Assembly: GCF_003265705.1 (NCBI RefSeq)
Contig: NW_020312859.1
Coordinates: forward strand, 3,042,993-3,106,992
Length of the DNA: 64,000 bases
Source: Callorhinus ursinus
Taxonomy: Eukaryota > Chordata > Mammalia > Carnivora > Otariidae
Direction: 5' to 3'
Made by a program: the position numbers and the translations under genes. Shown one piece after another: positions 34,177 through 45,090 of this stretch. The notes under the pieces are model-generated. The model saw only the letters and a program-made list of their open reading frames with translations, did no database searches and had not been told where the DNA came from. The stretch's first letter is position 1, and each line of letters starts with the position of its first letter.

Positions 34177-34339
34177 TTTATTTTTGAGAGAGAGAGAATG
34201 AGAGGGGGGAGGGTTAGAGGGAGAAGCAGACTCCCTGCTGAGCAGGGAGCCCGATGCGGGACTCAATCCCGGGACTCCAGGATCATGACCTGAGCCGAAG
34301 GCAGTTGCTTAACCAACTGAGCCACCCAGGTGCCCCAGC
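34177..34339 (-). mobile_element. Carnivore tRNA-Lys SINE, antisense
   Basis: Reversed SINE; flanking 14-mers AGCGCGGTGTTTTA (34163-34176) and AGCGCAGTGTTTTA (34340-34353) differ at one base. Confidence 0.93.
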
Positions 34340-35299
34340 AGCGCAGTGTTTTAAAGCATGCTGAATTTAAATGCCTTTTGGCAGGGTCGTCACTTGCCAC
34401 TCACACTTCCCACTCAACCACGCCCTGCCCTGTCGTCATCTGTCTCATTCCTTTGTTTATGTTACCTGCCCAACTCTGAGGTCATCTGAATTTGCAACTC
34501 CCATTTATGCTAATGACATTTCAGGGACTGGAACCTGATCTAGAGAAAAAAACCAAAGGGGAGCTTGGAGGTTTAGGAAGGCACCCGAGAGAGATGCCAA
34601 ATGGTTGTGGCCGGTGTCATTCTGGGGATGGGGGAGGCAGCCCTGTCCTGCGCTCTCCCCTGACGCGTCCCGGAACAGAACGTTCTCCGAGTCGGTCCAG
34701 CGTGCTGGCCCCGCGCCAGATGTGTGGGTCTCCTGGGACAGCCGGTGGTGGGCTGGAGGCAGATGTGGCTTGTTTTGACTCCCAGCGGCGTGATCTGGCT
34801 ACTTTATGTACCCAGGCGAATCCTTCCAGAACTGGGTCACTGACGATTTCCTTTGGCCTGGCCCACGAGCCAGTGGTTGGACTTCACCCTCGTTGCAGAC
34901 TTTCTAATCAATACCAGCCACCCTGTCTGTCAGGGCTGCACTGGTTCTCCCCGGTAACTCATGTAGAAGCCTGAAGCCCCGGTACCTCAGAATGTCCCTG
35001 TCTTTAGAGATAGGTCCCGCAAAGAGGTGATCTTGGCCTTCCACAACAGACATTCTCTCACGCTCTGGGGTCTGGAAGGCCGAGATCAAAGCGTCGGCCG
35101 GGTTGGGGTCACCTGAGGCTCCTCTCTCTGGCTTGCCCATGGCTGCCTTACCTCGTGTCCTCACGTGGTCTCTCCTCTGTGCACAAGAGCTCTTCGTGTC
35201 CCCCCCCCGCCGCCCCGCTATGACCAAATTTCCTCTTGTTGTAAGGATACCAGTCCAGTTGGATGAAGACCCATCCCAATGGCCTCATTTTACCTGAAT

Positions 35300-35580
35300 C
35301 ACCTCCCCCACATGCACACCAGCTACACAGACACGCCACATGCACATAATATTTATCTTATGTGCACCACGCAAACCACGCACAGACACGCACGCTGCAG
35401 ACACAGGTGCACAGCACACACATGCATGCACACAAGTGCAGGTGCAAACACACCACGTGCACACCTCACCCATCGCACACACACGACACACGGGCACATG
35501 ACCCACTGGCACACCGCACAGTACACCCACACTCGCACCACACGGTAAACCCAGACACACACCACCCTCAACCACCCCCA
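35300..35580. repeat. Degenerate CA-rich minisatellite
   Basis: Irregular CACAC, CACGC and CATGCACAC units over 280 bp. Translations are Thr/His repeats only, so it is non-coding. Confidence 0.85.
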
Positions 35581-36749
35581 GCGCACAGGGAGCCTGGGCT
35601 GGCCCTGACCCAGGATGTGGATGCTGAGGTCAAGGGTTTGAGAACACGCACTGCCATGTGGCTCACCTTCAACCTGAGGGTAACTGTCTCTGTTCCTAAC
35701 TTAGAGATCCCCACGCATGCTGTTTGGACCCAGCCGCAGCTTCTTCCAGAGAGAATTCTCCCAAAATTCTGGATGAGAATCACAATCACAGAGCCACAGC
35801 GTCTGGGGGTCCCAAATCAGAAAAGCAGGGCATCCTAGAACCCCAGGTCAGTCCTCCAGCTCACCCCCAGTCACTGGACGGGGCACAGTCCCAACATCGC
35901 CTCACCCTGGAAGACTTTGTGGCCTCTGGTTAGGCTGGGCGCCCCTCTACTGCATTCTCCTGGCCCCTCCCCCTTTCGGACTTGGCACAGAGTGTAATTT
36001 TAGATTTTTATGATTTATAATATAAAGTTATAATTTTATAACTCAATATCACCGTTTTCCTTCTCTGCCTCCCCAGTTAGCCCTTAAGCTCCTAGGGGTG
36101 GGATCTGTGTAAGACTCCCCCAGCATCACCGGTGCTCGGCTGGGGCAGAGAGTAACTGCTCACCCGTTTGTAGTCGTGCTGGATGAACACATGGAATTTC
36201 AGTACAGTGGACTCTTAAGAGTAACGGAAGGCCCCTCCGTGCCGTGTTGCCCATCTTCCAATCGAATGTGGAACCTCCTGTGGGCCCTCCGGGGAGCAAT
36301 TAGTGTTGGACAATCTTGGGACCAGCCACCCCTTCCGGGTCCGGAGGCTCGGCCTTTGCTCAGGCCGTGCCTCTGCTGCGGTTCCAGGGTGTTTGTGGGA
36401 GAAGGCGCGGGGTGGAGGGATCTGAAGCAGGTGCGTGGGCCTGGGAAGGGCTGGCTCCGTGGACAGTGGGGTGGGCTGCAGGGGCTGCCAATCCTTACAG
36501 TGTCGGGGGCACGGCTCTAGGGTCAAAGCAACAACACGTGGCCTCGAAGTGTGGCGGGTCCAGAGCACAGACTGGCCTTGGCAGCTTGGGGGTGCCACAA
36601 CCCCCGACACCTGCAGGCAGGGTATTTAGGCTCCGCTTGGGCATCTCGGAGCCCCCCTTGCCACCGAGAGGCCAGCCTCGGCACGCAGACGCCTCCAGAG
36701 GCCGGTGCAGCAGTGGGGGGCCGGGGTGGGGGGCTCTGCTCCGAGGCGA

Positions 36750-36960
36750 ACACCTGATAGCCTGGCGTTCATTATTTTGGGTTGTCTGCATGGATCCCAA
36801 GGATGCTGTTTTCTCACATGTCGAAGCAGGAGTCGAATATTAAACTAAGTCATCACTGTGTTACTGACAAGCTCCGAGCAGGAAAGGAAATTGTAACCAC
36901 ATGAAATATTTATGCTTCACATAGCAATGATGCTGCGGGCAGCGTGTTGTTTTTGTTGTT
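36750..36960. promoter_or_regulatory. AT-rich non-repeat block, possible conserved element
   Basis: A stretch of balanced-to-AT-rich unique sequence (for example ATGAAATATTTATGCTTCAC) in otherwise GC-rich intergenic DNA about 0.8 kb past the TOX2 poly(A) signal. It resembles no repeat I recognise. Conservation is only suspected. Confidence 0.25.
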
Positions 36961-37720
36961 GGTCTGGTTTTCTTTTTTTCTTTTCCAAAGTGGATTACAA
37001 AATGCCCTCCAGTGAGGAAACTGCTCTCAGAGAGATGGTGCGCCAGCCCTGGGGCTGTTTTCTGGGAGAAGGGAGGTTTCAGGATCACAGAGGGAGAGGC
37101 CCTGAGAGTGGACGGGGGAGGGGGAGGCTCCTCCTTCTGGGTCACTGGTCCCCACCCCAAAGCAGCCATGTAACGAGGCCCAGCAGGGGCAGCTCCCCAA
37201 AGCTCCTCCATACCAAGAACTGTTATTTTTCCAGATGCAGTTAAAATCGTCACATAATTATTTATTACATTTTTTTTGTGTAAGTGTCACCACCTAACAT
37301 CTGTCAGGAAACCTGGGTTAGAGTCCCTTGTCTGGGCTGCCCCTTACATTCAGGTTTGGAGAAGCCCCCCGCCCCCCCACCCCAGGCTCCCTGAACCCAC
37401 CTCTCGCCTCCACCAGACGGGGAGCCTGCCCCCTGCATGGCCAGTGCTCTGTGCCCATAACCCCTGCTCATCACCAGACTGGCGCGTGTTGGTGCCACCG
37501 TCCTCCTACTTCCGGAGGCGACAACACTGAGGCCGGGGTGGCCCTGCCGTCTGCGCAGATCGTTGGGGAGAGTACATGGCAGGTGAGCCTGGGCCCCAAG
37601 CCCACTGACATCAAGGGCTCTGTCAGCCCATGGAGCTGCCACCAAACGCCTTGTCCAAAGGCCTGGCTCCGGCTTGCCAAGGGCACGAAGAGACAGACGG
37701 ATTTTCAACTTTTCAGAAGT

Positions 37721-37726
37721 TTTATT
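37721..37726 (-). terminator. TOX2: TOX2 poly(A) signal AATAAA
   Basis: TTTATT on +, AATAAA on -, about 930 nt after the stop codon, a length that fits the human 3'UTR as I recall it. A second AATAAA on - at 37261-37266 could be a distal alternative. Confidence 0.65.
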
Positions 37727-38417
37727 ATAAAGAAACTGAGAGAAGCACTGGGCACCGGGACGGACACTTGCCAGGGCCAGGAAACTGCTGCAAACAACGT
37801 TAAGAACCAAAACCCAAACCAAACCCGAAAATCACACACACGTTATGATACACTGCATTTCTCTTCTCAACTTGGCTTCATAAATAGACAAAAGTCGTTG
37901 TTGGCAATTTTAAATAGACAGACACGGGGTTAAAAACGAGAAAAAAAAGCGCAACGTCTCCAAGTGTGGCTCTAAGCGGTCCCGCTCTCCCTGTTACAGG
38001 GACGAACACAGTTCGGCAGCCGCTTTTGTGCTCATCCCCAAGAGAAAACTTAAAAAAAAAAAAAATATGTGCTAAGGGGTCATATAAAATGCTCTTCACC
38101 TTAAAGGAAACTACTCCCCTCCCCCACAAAATCATCTTATCGACGACGTCTTCAGCACGGTTCTAAAACACTTAGGCAACTACTTACATGGAGCCAACAG
38201 TTTAGAGGTTTGGTGATCTGTGTTCACTCGGTGAAGCCGCATTCGCATGTCCTCGGCCAGGCGGCCGGGCCCATGCCTCTGGGGTGCGTTTCGGTCAGAA
38301 GGCGGCCCCTCTGGGCGGGGGAGCCCCGGGAGCGTGGGCTGGGGCCGGACGTCCAGACACGGAGCACGGAGTGCAGGGCGAGGGGCGGGGTCCGCAGTAG
38401 CCCTGGAGCAGGCAGGT

Positions 38418-38440
38418 GGGGGGGGGGGGGGGGGGTCCCG

Positions 38441-38473
<33 letters not shown>
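38418..38473. repeat. Paired G homopolymers (18 and 32 G)
   Basis: G18 at 38418-38435, TCCCGC, then G32 at 38442-38473. In TOX2 mRNA this is a C-rich tract. Exact lengths are unreliable. Confidence 0.9.
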
Positions 38474-38475
<2 letters not shown>

Positions 38476-38654
38476 GCCTGTGCAGGGTCTGCTGGGAGGT
38501 CGAGGAGGAGACTCGGCCCTGGGGCGTCGTCCTGGTGTCACTGCTTTCTTCCCGGTCATCCTGCTTCCTGCCCGGGCTTCCCTCCTGCTGTGGGCCCTTC
38601 AGGCTCTGAGCAGTGCCCCTCCAGCAAGCCTCAGGGAGGACAGGGGAGGCGGGA

Positions 38655-38691
38655 TTAGGTGAGGTAGAGCGACTTATCCCTGGGGAGCAGG
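38655..38691 (-). CDS. TOX2: TOX2 terminal coding segment (37 nt)
   Basis: Read on -, the acceptor CTCTCTCCCCAG is followed by C, completing a Ser codon split with the previous exon, and then LLPRDKSLYLT and a TAA stop. This matches the C-terminus I recall for human TOX2 exactly. Only 12 codons with the split serine, so it is easily missed by gene prediction; the phase (2 nt upstream, 1 nt here) confirms it. The exon continues into the 3'UTR to about 37700. The intron between it and the preceding exon is 2287 bp and contains an L1 3' fragment. Confidence 0.95.
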
Positions 38692-39084
38692 CTGGGGAGA
38701 GAGGAGGGCTGTCAGAGCCTTGGGAGCCCAGCTGGGCCTGGGGGCGGCGCCAGGCCACCTGCTCACTAGCCTCAGCCCCACCCTGGAGGTGCCCCCTTCA
38801 GCCCCAGCCCGGAGGCGCCCGCCGCCCCTCTGAGCAGGTGCGCGCGGGTCCCTCCCCGACGGTCGGGCCATAAGCCACCAGCCCAGCTCCCCTCCTGGAA
38901 TCCCCTCCTGGAATCACCCCAGGTGATCCCCAGGCCTCCGCGCTGCGGGAAGGTGGTCCCAACACTGCCCAGCTCTCGGTTCCGGGTCCGAGCTTAGTCA
39001 TTTGCAAGCTTCACACAGAATCACAGGAAGGCAGGCGCCTTTTGTGTTTTTAAAATAGGGCGCTCCCTTATCGAGAGCCACGGG

Positions 39085-39551
39085 GGCCTTGAGGCCATCA
39101 TGCCAAGTGAAGTAAGTCCGAGGAAGACGAGTAGCGGAGAGCATCGGGTGATCTCACTTACATGTGGGACCTACGCAAACCCCAAACCAAGCTGACAGAG
39201 CCAGAGAACAGAATGCTGGTTGCCAGGGGTGGGGGGATGGGTAAAATGGGGGAAGGGTCAAAAGTATAAACTTCCAGGGAGAAGATGAATAAGCCTCGGG
39301 GATGCCATGTGCAGCGTTGGGACTACAGTTAATAATACTGCATTTTTGTAAGTTTCTGTATTTGAAAGTTGCTAAGAGAGTAGCTCTTACAAGTTATCAC
39401 GGGACAAGGAAACCGTCCGTAAGCGAGCGGCCACAGATGCTGCCTAGACTCAGGCGGTGATCAGTCCCCAGCACACACCAGCCTACTGCAGAGCGTATGC
39501 CGTACACCTGCAACTAATACGCCAGTTCTCCCTCATTAAAAAAAAAAAAAT
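39085..39551 (+). mobile_element. L1 3'-end fragment
   Basis: 'CATGCCAAGTGAAGTAAGTC', 'GGTTGCCAGGGGTGGGGGGA', 'CTACAGTTAATAATACTGCA' and a terminal A run are typical of mammalian L1 3' ends. Lies in the last TOX2 intron, opposite to the gene. Confidence 0.75.
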
Positions 39552-40978
39552 AAGTAAGGCAGGGCACTGCAGTGGTCTGCCCTCCGTGTTGGGGGGAAGC
39601 TCGGACACGTTCCATAATGTCCATTAAAGAGCCCCCAGCCCCACACTCTGACTGGGAAGGGAGCCTGCGGCAGGAGGGTGGGGTGGGAGGGTCTGCACCT
39701 GCGGGGGGTTGGGGAAGGGGATTCCGGCTGAGCCGAGTCCACCTGCACAGGTAGACGCCCACCGGGCACCAGGCACCGGCCGTCAGCCGTGGGCCACGTG
39801 CCGTGTCTGCTGGCTCACTGGCGGGCGGGCTGGTGAGGGGCAGAAAGGCCAACGGCCGGGGCTAGGGGCAGCCGAAGCTGCCTGTCCCCCACACGTCACG
39901 GATTCCAGGCTGTGGAGCCGCTGCTGGGGCTTACAGACCCCAGGGGTGGCCACGGGATTGGTCCTTGCCAGGAGAATGGGAGTCAGGATTGGCGGGGAAA
40001 GGAATTGGGTGCCCTCTCTGCCCCATTTCCCTCTTCGGCTGCTGAAATGAAAGGTCAGTGACTTTTGGAGCAGGCAGACCTTCGAGAGGAAGGGCCGCCA
40101 GCATGTCACTGAAAGGCTAAGAGGCTAAGAGAGCACGATGGGAGGGGAGGCCCGGAGGCTGAGGTCCACATAAGGACCACGGAGAAGCCAAGTGGCCTGG
40201 GGGTTGGTGTGTCCGGGGGTGCTGGGCTTTAGCAGTGGGGGTCCCGGTAAGGTGTGTGGCTCCTGGTGTCGGCTCGTTGGCCCTCCGCCGAGGGTGCGGT
40301 GGATGCCGCAGGTGCCTCCCCCAGGTCCCCTTTCCTGCCCTCCCAGAAGCCTCTGCTCCAGAGAGCTGCCCTGGGCTGGATGAGAGCTGCCTCCTCCAGG
40401 GGCCACACTCCCCGGGGGCAGCCCACAGCCAGTGGCTGACTGAGCTGGGGAACAAAAAGCCCTAACCTCAAGGCGGGACGCAGTCAGCGGTGCATGGGCA
40501 CCAAGCTCTGGTGGAATCAGGCTGAAGCGAGTCTCTGGCTGAGCAACCCTCCCCCCGGCTCCTTCCCTGGCCCTGTCCCACCTCCCTCCCTCCCTCCCTT
40601 TCTCCTGCAAGCCCTCCCTCCACATCATCAAGGGAGCCCAAATCCTGCTACCCAGCCTCCACTTCTAGGGAACCCGACGGAAGACAGAGGCCCCATCCGT
40701 GAGTGTCAAAAGGCGGCCCTTGTGAGAAAACCAGGGATAGAGCCAGACTGAAGCTGGGCCCTTTTCCCAAGCAGAGCCCTGGCGTCAGACCGGCTGAGTC
40801 CTTCCGGGGTCTTGCTTTGTTCTCCATCTTCTCGTGAAGACGGCGGGCAGCCAGCCCCCATGAGGCACGGTCGCGGGGCCACCGTGACCCACAGGGCCTC
40901 GCCTCCCCCCACCCCTGGGTGGCCCGTGCCCCCTCTTCGGCTCCGGCGGCATCGGCGGAGATGGGGGGGAGGACCCAC

Positions 40979-41109
40979 CTGCACGTGCTGACGCCACACT
41001 CCGCGCTGGGGTAACTGCTGTCCCAGTCCCCGCTGCTGCTCGGGGGGTTGGACGGGCCAGGTGAGCGGGGGCCTGAACCACTGGGGAACTCGGAGATGTG
41101 AGGGAAGTC
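40979..41109 (-). CDS. TOX2: TOX2 coding exon, C-terminal region (131 nt)
   Basis: Encodes DFPHISEFPSGSGPRSPGPS, then a Ser-rich stretch, GDWDSSYPS and AECGVSTC, ending in two bases (AG) of a serine codon before GTGGGT. Starts after CCCCTTGGCAG. Rich in Ser, Pro and Gly and presumably disordered; the DFPHISEFPS and GDWDSSYPS motifs are shared with other TOX proteins, as I recall. No catalytic residues expected. Confidence 0.96.
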
Positions 41110-41639
41110 CTGCCAAGGGGGAAGGAGGCGGGTGAGCAAGGCAGAGATGATGGGATGCACAGCGCAGGCCGCAAGCAGGGGGCAGGAACTCTCCGTGTCC
41201 GCGGGAGTTCATAGGGACACTTCCTCTGGCTTCTACAAAGCCTCCCCTATGCCTCTCTGCCTGGAATGCTTCTTCCTTTTCCCTGCAGAGCACCTTTTGG
41301 AAAATTCAACCCTTCTCCTAGCTCCATCTGGGGGGTGGAGGGCTCTGCTTTCAGGGTCTTTCTTTTTCTGGCCTCAGTTTCCCAGTCTGCAAAATGGAGT
41401 TGTTGTGCTGAGCCACGTGAGTCTGTGGAATGTTCAGTGGGTCAGGCCTCCAAGGCTTTGGGGAGAGCTGGGGGCCGGGGCTGATCCGGCAGAAGCTGCA
41501 TGGCCTCAGTGCCTCGGGCCAGAGAGCAGAACTGGATGGAGGATAGGAGAAGGAGAGCCTGGGGTATCCTAAGACTCTGAAGACTGTCTGGGAACTTGTC
41601 AACTGTTTGCTGCAGCCAGTACACCTCAGGGAAGGTGTA

Positions 41640-41725
41640 CTAGACCCATTTCACGGGTGTGGTGACTGAGGCTCAGAGAGGTAAGGCGCTGAGGTGGTGC
41701 TGCCGGTGAGGGCCTGGGCTGCTAT
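41640..41725 (-). mobile_element. MIR fragment, antisense
   Basis: 'ACTGAGGCTCAGAGAGGTAA' with preceding 'CCCATTTCACGGGTG', the reversed MIR core, in a TOX2 intron. Confidence 0.55.
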
Positions 41726-41796
41726 CCAAAACCCCGAGCTGCCTGCCTTCCCCACCCAGGGTCCTGAAGAGCACGTTCCCACTGGGCACTGCTTAC

Positions 41797-42192
41797 CTGA
41801 GGCCCTGGAGGTGAGGGGCTCATAGCCAGTTGCACCTGCAGTGCCATGGGAGTGGGCAGGACCGGAGCCTGGGGGCCTGGAGACATGCTGACAGGTGGAC
41901 TGAGGAGGGCGCCCTGGGCGTGGGGTGGCAGGGGCAGCTGCTGGTGCAGTGGGGGGCTGAGCGGGAAGGAGGGTGGCGGCGGCGAGGACGCGCTGAGGCC
42001 CGGCAGCAGGGACTTGGAGCCCAGCGTCCGGGCCAGGCTGGCCGGAGAGGCCCCGCTGCGGAAGGCCTGCAGGTCCGACGGCGTCAGGAAGGAGGCCAGG
42101 CCCGGCATGGCATACATGGGCTGCTTGGGTGGCAGCATTTTGGCCGGCGGGTTCGCCTGAGTGCCCTTGGTCTCACCCTGCTCTGGAGAGCT
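41797..42192 (-). CDS. TOX2: TOX2 coding exon, Pro/Ser-rich region (396 nt)
   Basis: Encodes 132 residues: SSPEQGETK, then PPAKMLPPKQPMYAMPGLAS, TPSDLQAFRSGASPASL and a long Pro/Leu/Ser segment ending AMSPSPPGPQ. Acceptor CTCCTTGCAG, donor CAG|GTAAGC, phase 0 both ends. This region follows the HMG box and is probably disordered and protein-binding; Pro/Gln-rich tails are typical of TOX2, TOX3 and TOX4. Differences from human are conservative. Confidence 0.97.
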
Positions 42193-42379
42193 CTGCAAGG
42201 AGACAGACACCGGTCACTCTGGAGAAGATGGAGAAGCCAGAACTTGGGCCGTGAGACCCGCTGGGTCTGCTACCCGCTGACATGGTCCGTGGCTGGCTCT
42301 CTGGCCCCTTGGCGGGGAGCTACGGGCTAACCAGAGGTAATCCCAGGGCCTCGGTGCACTTGGCTCCGACCATCCAACC

Positions 42380-42690
42380 ACCCCCTGCATTAATTCCTGG
42401 GGCTCCCCTGCCTGTGAGGAAGCCCAGCCTCCTCAGCCTGGCCTGTGAGGCCGGCCTCATCCAGCCAGGCCATCCTCCATGCTCCTCTCCAGCCTCTATG
42501 CCTTTGCCCGTGCTGTTCCCTCAACTTGGAACGCCCTCCCTGCTTGGCCCTTTGCGGCCTGACCCACATGCCTTGTGCTCTGTGACAGCTTCCAGACAAT
42601 GCACCTACACTCCTCTGGATTTCAGGCCCGCTGCTCAACCCTACTGAATGCCGGGGTCTCGCTGGAAGAATGAAGTGAAACGAAATGCAC
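42380..42690. mobile_element. L2 fragment
   Basis: 'CCCGTGCTGTTCCCTCAACT' followed by 'TGGAACGCCCTCCCTGC', an easily recognised L2 stretch, inside a TOX2 intron (42193-42844). Confidence 0.6.
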
Positions 42691-42844
42691 GTAAAGTGCC
42701 GGCATGAGCGTGACATATAGCAGGTGCACGAGAGAAGTGACCCCACCGGGCTTATTCATCCTTTCCAGGAACTAGGGCGCTGACCATTCCCGTGGGCCTC
42801 AGCACCCCCCTTATCAGGGCTGGGCCAACGGGCCAGGGTGTTAC

Positions 42845-42925
42845 CTTGGAGACGAGGCTAGCCCTGTAGGCCGCCAGAGCCTTCAGATACTCCTTCTTTG
42901 CCGCTTCGGTCTTTCTCTTGTAGGC
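42845..42925 (-). CDS. TOX2: TOX2 coding exon, HMG-box helix 3 (81 nt)
   Basis: Encodes [20 protein letters not shown] then RASLVSK, 27 residues forming the last helix of the HMG box. Acceptor GGATCTTTCAG, donor AAG|GTAACA, both phase 0. It joins the previous exon at GEEQKQ|AYKRK, a join conserved across the TOX family. An in-frame 81-nt exon, so skipping it would remove the third helix without a frameshift. Confidence 0.97.
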
Positions 42926-43376
42926 CTGAAAGATCCAAGACATGGGCAACATTGGGGAGAGGTCAGGCGATCGGCCGGAGGTCCCGCCGCCGGTAGCTAG
43001 CATTTGCCTCTGAGCTGGTTCTGCTCCCTGTTCTCCCTGGACGCCCTTGAGAGGGGCCAGGGGCACACGGTCAGTGGGAGAGGAAGCCTGGACTCCAGGC
43101 TGGCACGGCTGGACGGACAAGACAGACAGAGATGCTTATTCTTGCTTAACAGAAGAGGAAGCAGGAATCAGAACGGTTAAGCCGCTAGTGAACTCTGCTG
43201 GCAAAGAGGGGACCCAGAAGGGCTCTAGCGTCCCAGCTTACAGATGGGCAAACTGAGTCCAGGAGAGACCCCCCACCCCCGCAGGAGGCTGTTCCTGATT
43301 TCAGACATTCCAAGTCTGTCATTGGCTCCAGGGCCTCAACGCCCCAAGGGGAGGTCCCTGGAAGGGCCAGACTCAC

Positions 43377-43604
43377 CTGCTTCTGCTCCTCTCCCAAGCT
43401 GTCCCACATGGAGGCCACGATTTTGGACACATCCCCGAAGGTGGCACTGGGGTTCTGTCCCTTGATGGCAGCCTGAGTGTCTCTGAAGAAGAGTGCATAG
43501 GCTGACACAGGCTTCTGCGGCTCGTTGGGGTCCTTCTTCTTCTTCTTCTTTGGGTTCTTGGTCTTTTTTCCTGGGTCAGTTGAAGGTCTCTTCTCTCCTG
43601 ACAT
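43377..43604 (-). CDS. TOX2: TOX2 coding exon, nuclear signal and HMG-box helices 1-2 (228 nt)
   Basis: Encodes [14 protein letters not shown], the basic run [17 protein letters not shown] (probable nuclear localisation signal), then the first two HMG-box helices with [19 protein letters not shown] and the [20 protein letters not shown] segment. Acceptor CTCACCTGTGCAG, donor CAG|GTGAGT, phase 0. The first codon is an internal Met, where human has Ile as I recall, so it should not be taken as a start codon. The HMG box bends DNA with little sequence preference. The KKKKKK run is encoded by AAG repeats (CTT on +). Confidence 0.97.
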
Positions 43605-43805
43605 CTGCACAGGTGAGAGGAGTCAGGAAAGCAGAGACGCCAAGGGCCTCCCCCTACGGGCTCCCCACCCCTGCCTGAGGCGCAGGGGATCTTCCTCAGA
43701 TCTTCCTCCCACCACCTGTCTGTCCGGCTCTGTGCATGGGCCACCCTGGACTCCAGCGCAGGCCACGTGGGCCACACTGCCATGCTCACCGCTCCCTGGT
43801 GAGGG

Positions 43806-43992
43806 AGGCAAAGGACACACACACGTGCACACACACATGCGTGCTCACATGCACACACACACACACTCACAAGCACACACGCATGCACGCTCACATGCAC
43901 ACACACGCGCACTCACATGCACACACATGCTCACAAGCACACACACACGCTCACATGCACACGCGCGCTCACAAGCACACACGCACACGTGC
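43806..43992. repeat. Degenerate CA-rich minisatellite
   Basis: Units like CACACATGCACGCTCACATG repeated irregularly. Some open frames run through it (Cys/Val on -, His/Thr on +) but only because of the repeat. Lies about 200 bp upstream of the TOX2 HMG-box exon. Confidence 0.85.
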
Positions 43993-44019
43993 TGGGTAGG
44001 AGCTAGGAACCCTGGAGTT

Positions 44020-44420
44020 TTTGTTTAACTCATGAATGAAAATCAGCAAGGTGGCAAAGTTGACTCAAAGAAATATGAGAGAAACTGCCCTACAGAGCAA
44101 TGAACCGATCACCTTTGGGGCTTTTAATCTTTTCTCCTGGGCAGAGGTCATTTGCATCTCTACAGGGAGAACTTAATTTGCCTTTTAATCAGACAAAAAT
44201 TGTTTACTTCTCTGCCGCTTCTTTCCCAAGGTAACATGTACCTTTACAGAGTGTAGAATCCCTGAATGGGTCATGAGTAATGAATCCTGACAAAGGTACG
44301 TTCTCCTAGAGAATATGGGGACTCCCACGCAAGCCTGCAGACAGCGTGCGGTTGGCCATTGAAAGCGTGCACAGCCCTGTGCACGGCCCTATTTCCGAGT
44401 TTTGAGGATATCAATTTTTC
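44020..44420. promoter_or_regulatory. Candidate conserved enhancer in TOX2 intron
   Basis: AT-rich unique sequence with an octamer-like CATTTGCATC (44150-44159), homeodomain-type sites (CTTAATTTG, TTTTAATCA) and CCTTTGGGG, in a GC-rich neighbourhood. No repeat was recognised. Its texture is that of a conserved non-coding element; conservation cannot be tested here. Confidence 0.3.
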
Positions 44421-44929
44421 TTAACCATTCTCCCTTCTTGTGATCACAAATAATCCCCAAAGATGATCCTTAGTCACAGAAGATCGGTGTCTTCCACCAA
44501 CTTCCAGGTGTGCGAATTGGGGCAGGGGGCTTGGTGCCCGGGGCCCTGTGAAATGACTGGACGGGAAAGAGGTTATGTGACTCGGTGGGTGAGGCCTCAC
44601 TCGAGACACCTGGCCTTGGAAGCAGGACCACAATCCTGTGAGTGTGCGACTCAGGGCTTGCAGGATGGGAACCATGTAGGCGACCACAGACTTCAGTGGG
44701 TCGCCAGTAGGACCCTCAGGCCCCACGGGGACCAGGAATTTGGTCAAAGGTCCTGGATCCTACAGTGAAGACGGTCACTTTCTGCACCAAGCAGATGAGG
44801 GTGACACCAGGAATTGATAGGGAATTCGTGGGCCCCTGGGCAAGATTCAGGCCTCCATGTCTAAGGGACAGCGAGGGGAAGCCGGTAGCCATGCTGCACC
44901 TGTTCCTGCCTCTCTCTGCAGCCAGACTG

Positions 44930-45090
44930 ACGTAACCTCTCTGGGGCCTTGGTTTTCCCATCTGTCAGTCGGAGAGGACAATGGCCCTGACCACACAGGG
45001 CCGTCATGAGGATCCCATGGGTTAATGCTGGTGATGTGCTTACAACAGTATTCGGCACCAACAGTGTCTGCTAAATGAAAAAGAAAATAA
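44930..45090 (+). mobile_element. MIR fragment
   Basis: 'GGGGCCTTGGTTTTCCCATC' to 'AGTGTCTGCTAAATGAAAAA' with MIR-type middle 'GGGCCGTCATGAGGATCCCA'. Confidence 0.55.

Larger units (their letters stand above)
31056..37700. other. Intergenic region between convergent JPH2 and TOX2
   Basis: No coding signal. It holds two MIR-like pieces (31270-31400 and 31590-31690), a GT microsatellite with a gap, a CTCF core match at 32312, two SINEs (33782-34353), a CA-rich minisatellite, and an AT-rich possibly conserved block at 36750-36960. I see nothing definite in 32400-33370 and 34360-35280. Confidence 0.7.
37700..38654 (-). other. TOX2: TOX2 3'UTR
   Basis: From the stop codon to the first AATAAA. 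The half next to the stop is extremely GC-rich and holds two long G runs on + (C runs in the mRNA); the distal half is AT-rich. No recognised repeats inside. Confidence 0.65.

Noticed and set aside
35279..35586. CA-rich stretch as a possible spaced repeat array
   Set aside because: The units are irregular, without constant spacers, and the genome is mammalian, so this is a degenerate microsatellite and not a CRISPR array.
43373..43999. Open frames over the CA minisatellite (Cys/Val or His/Thr repeats)
   Set aside because: They come from dinucleotide repeats, which stay open in several frames. The real coding part here is the TOX2 exon on -.
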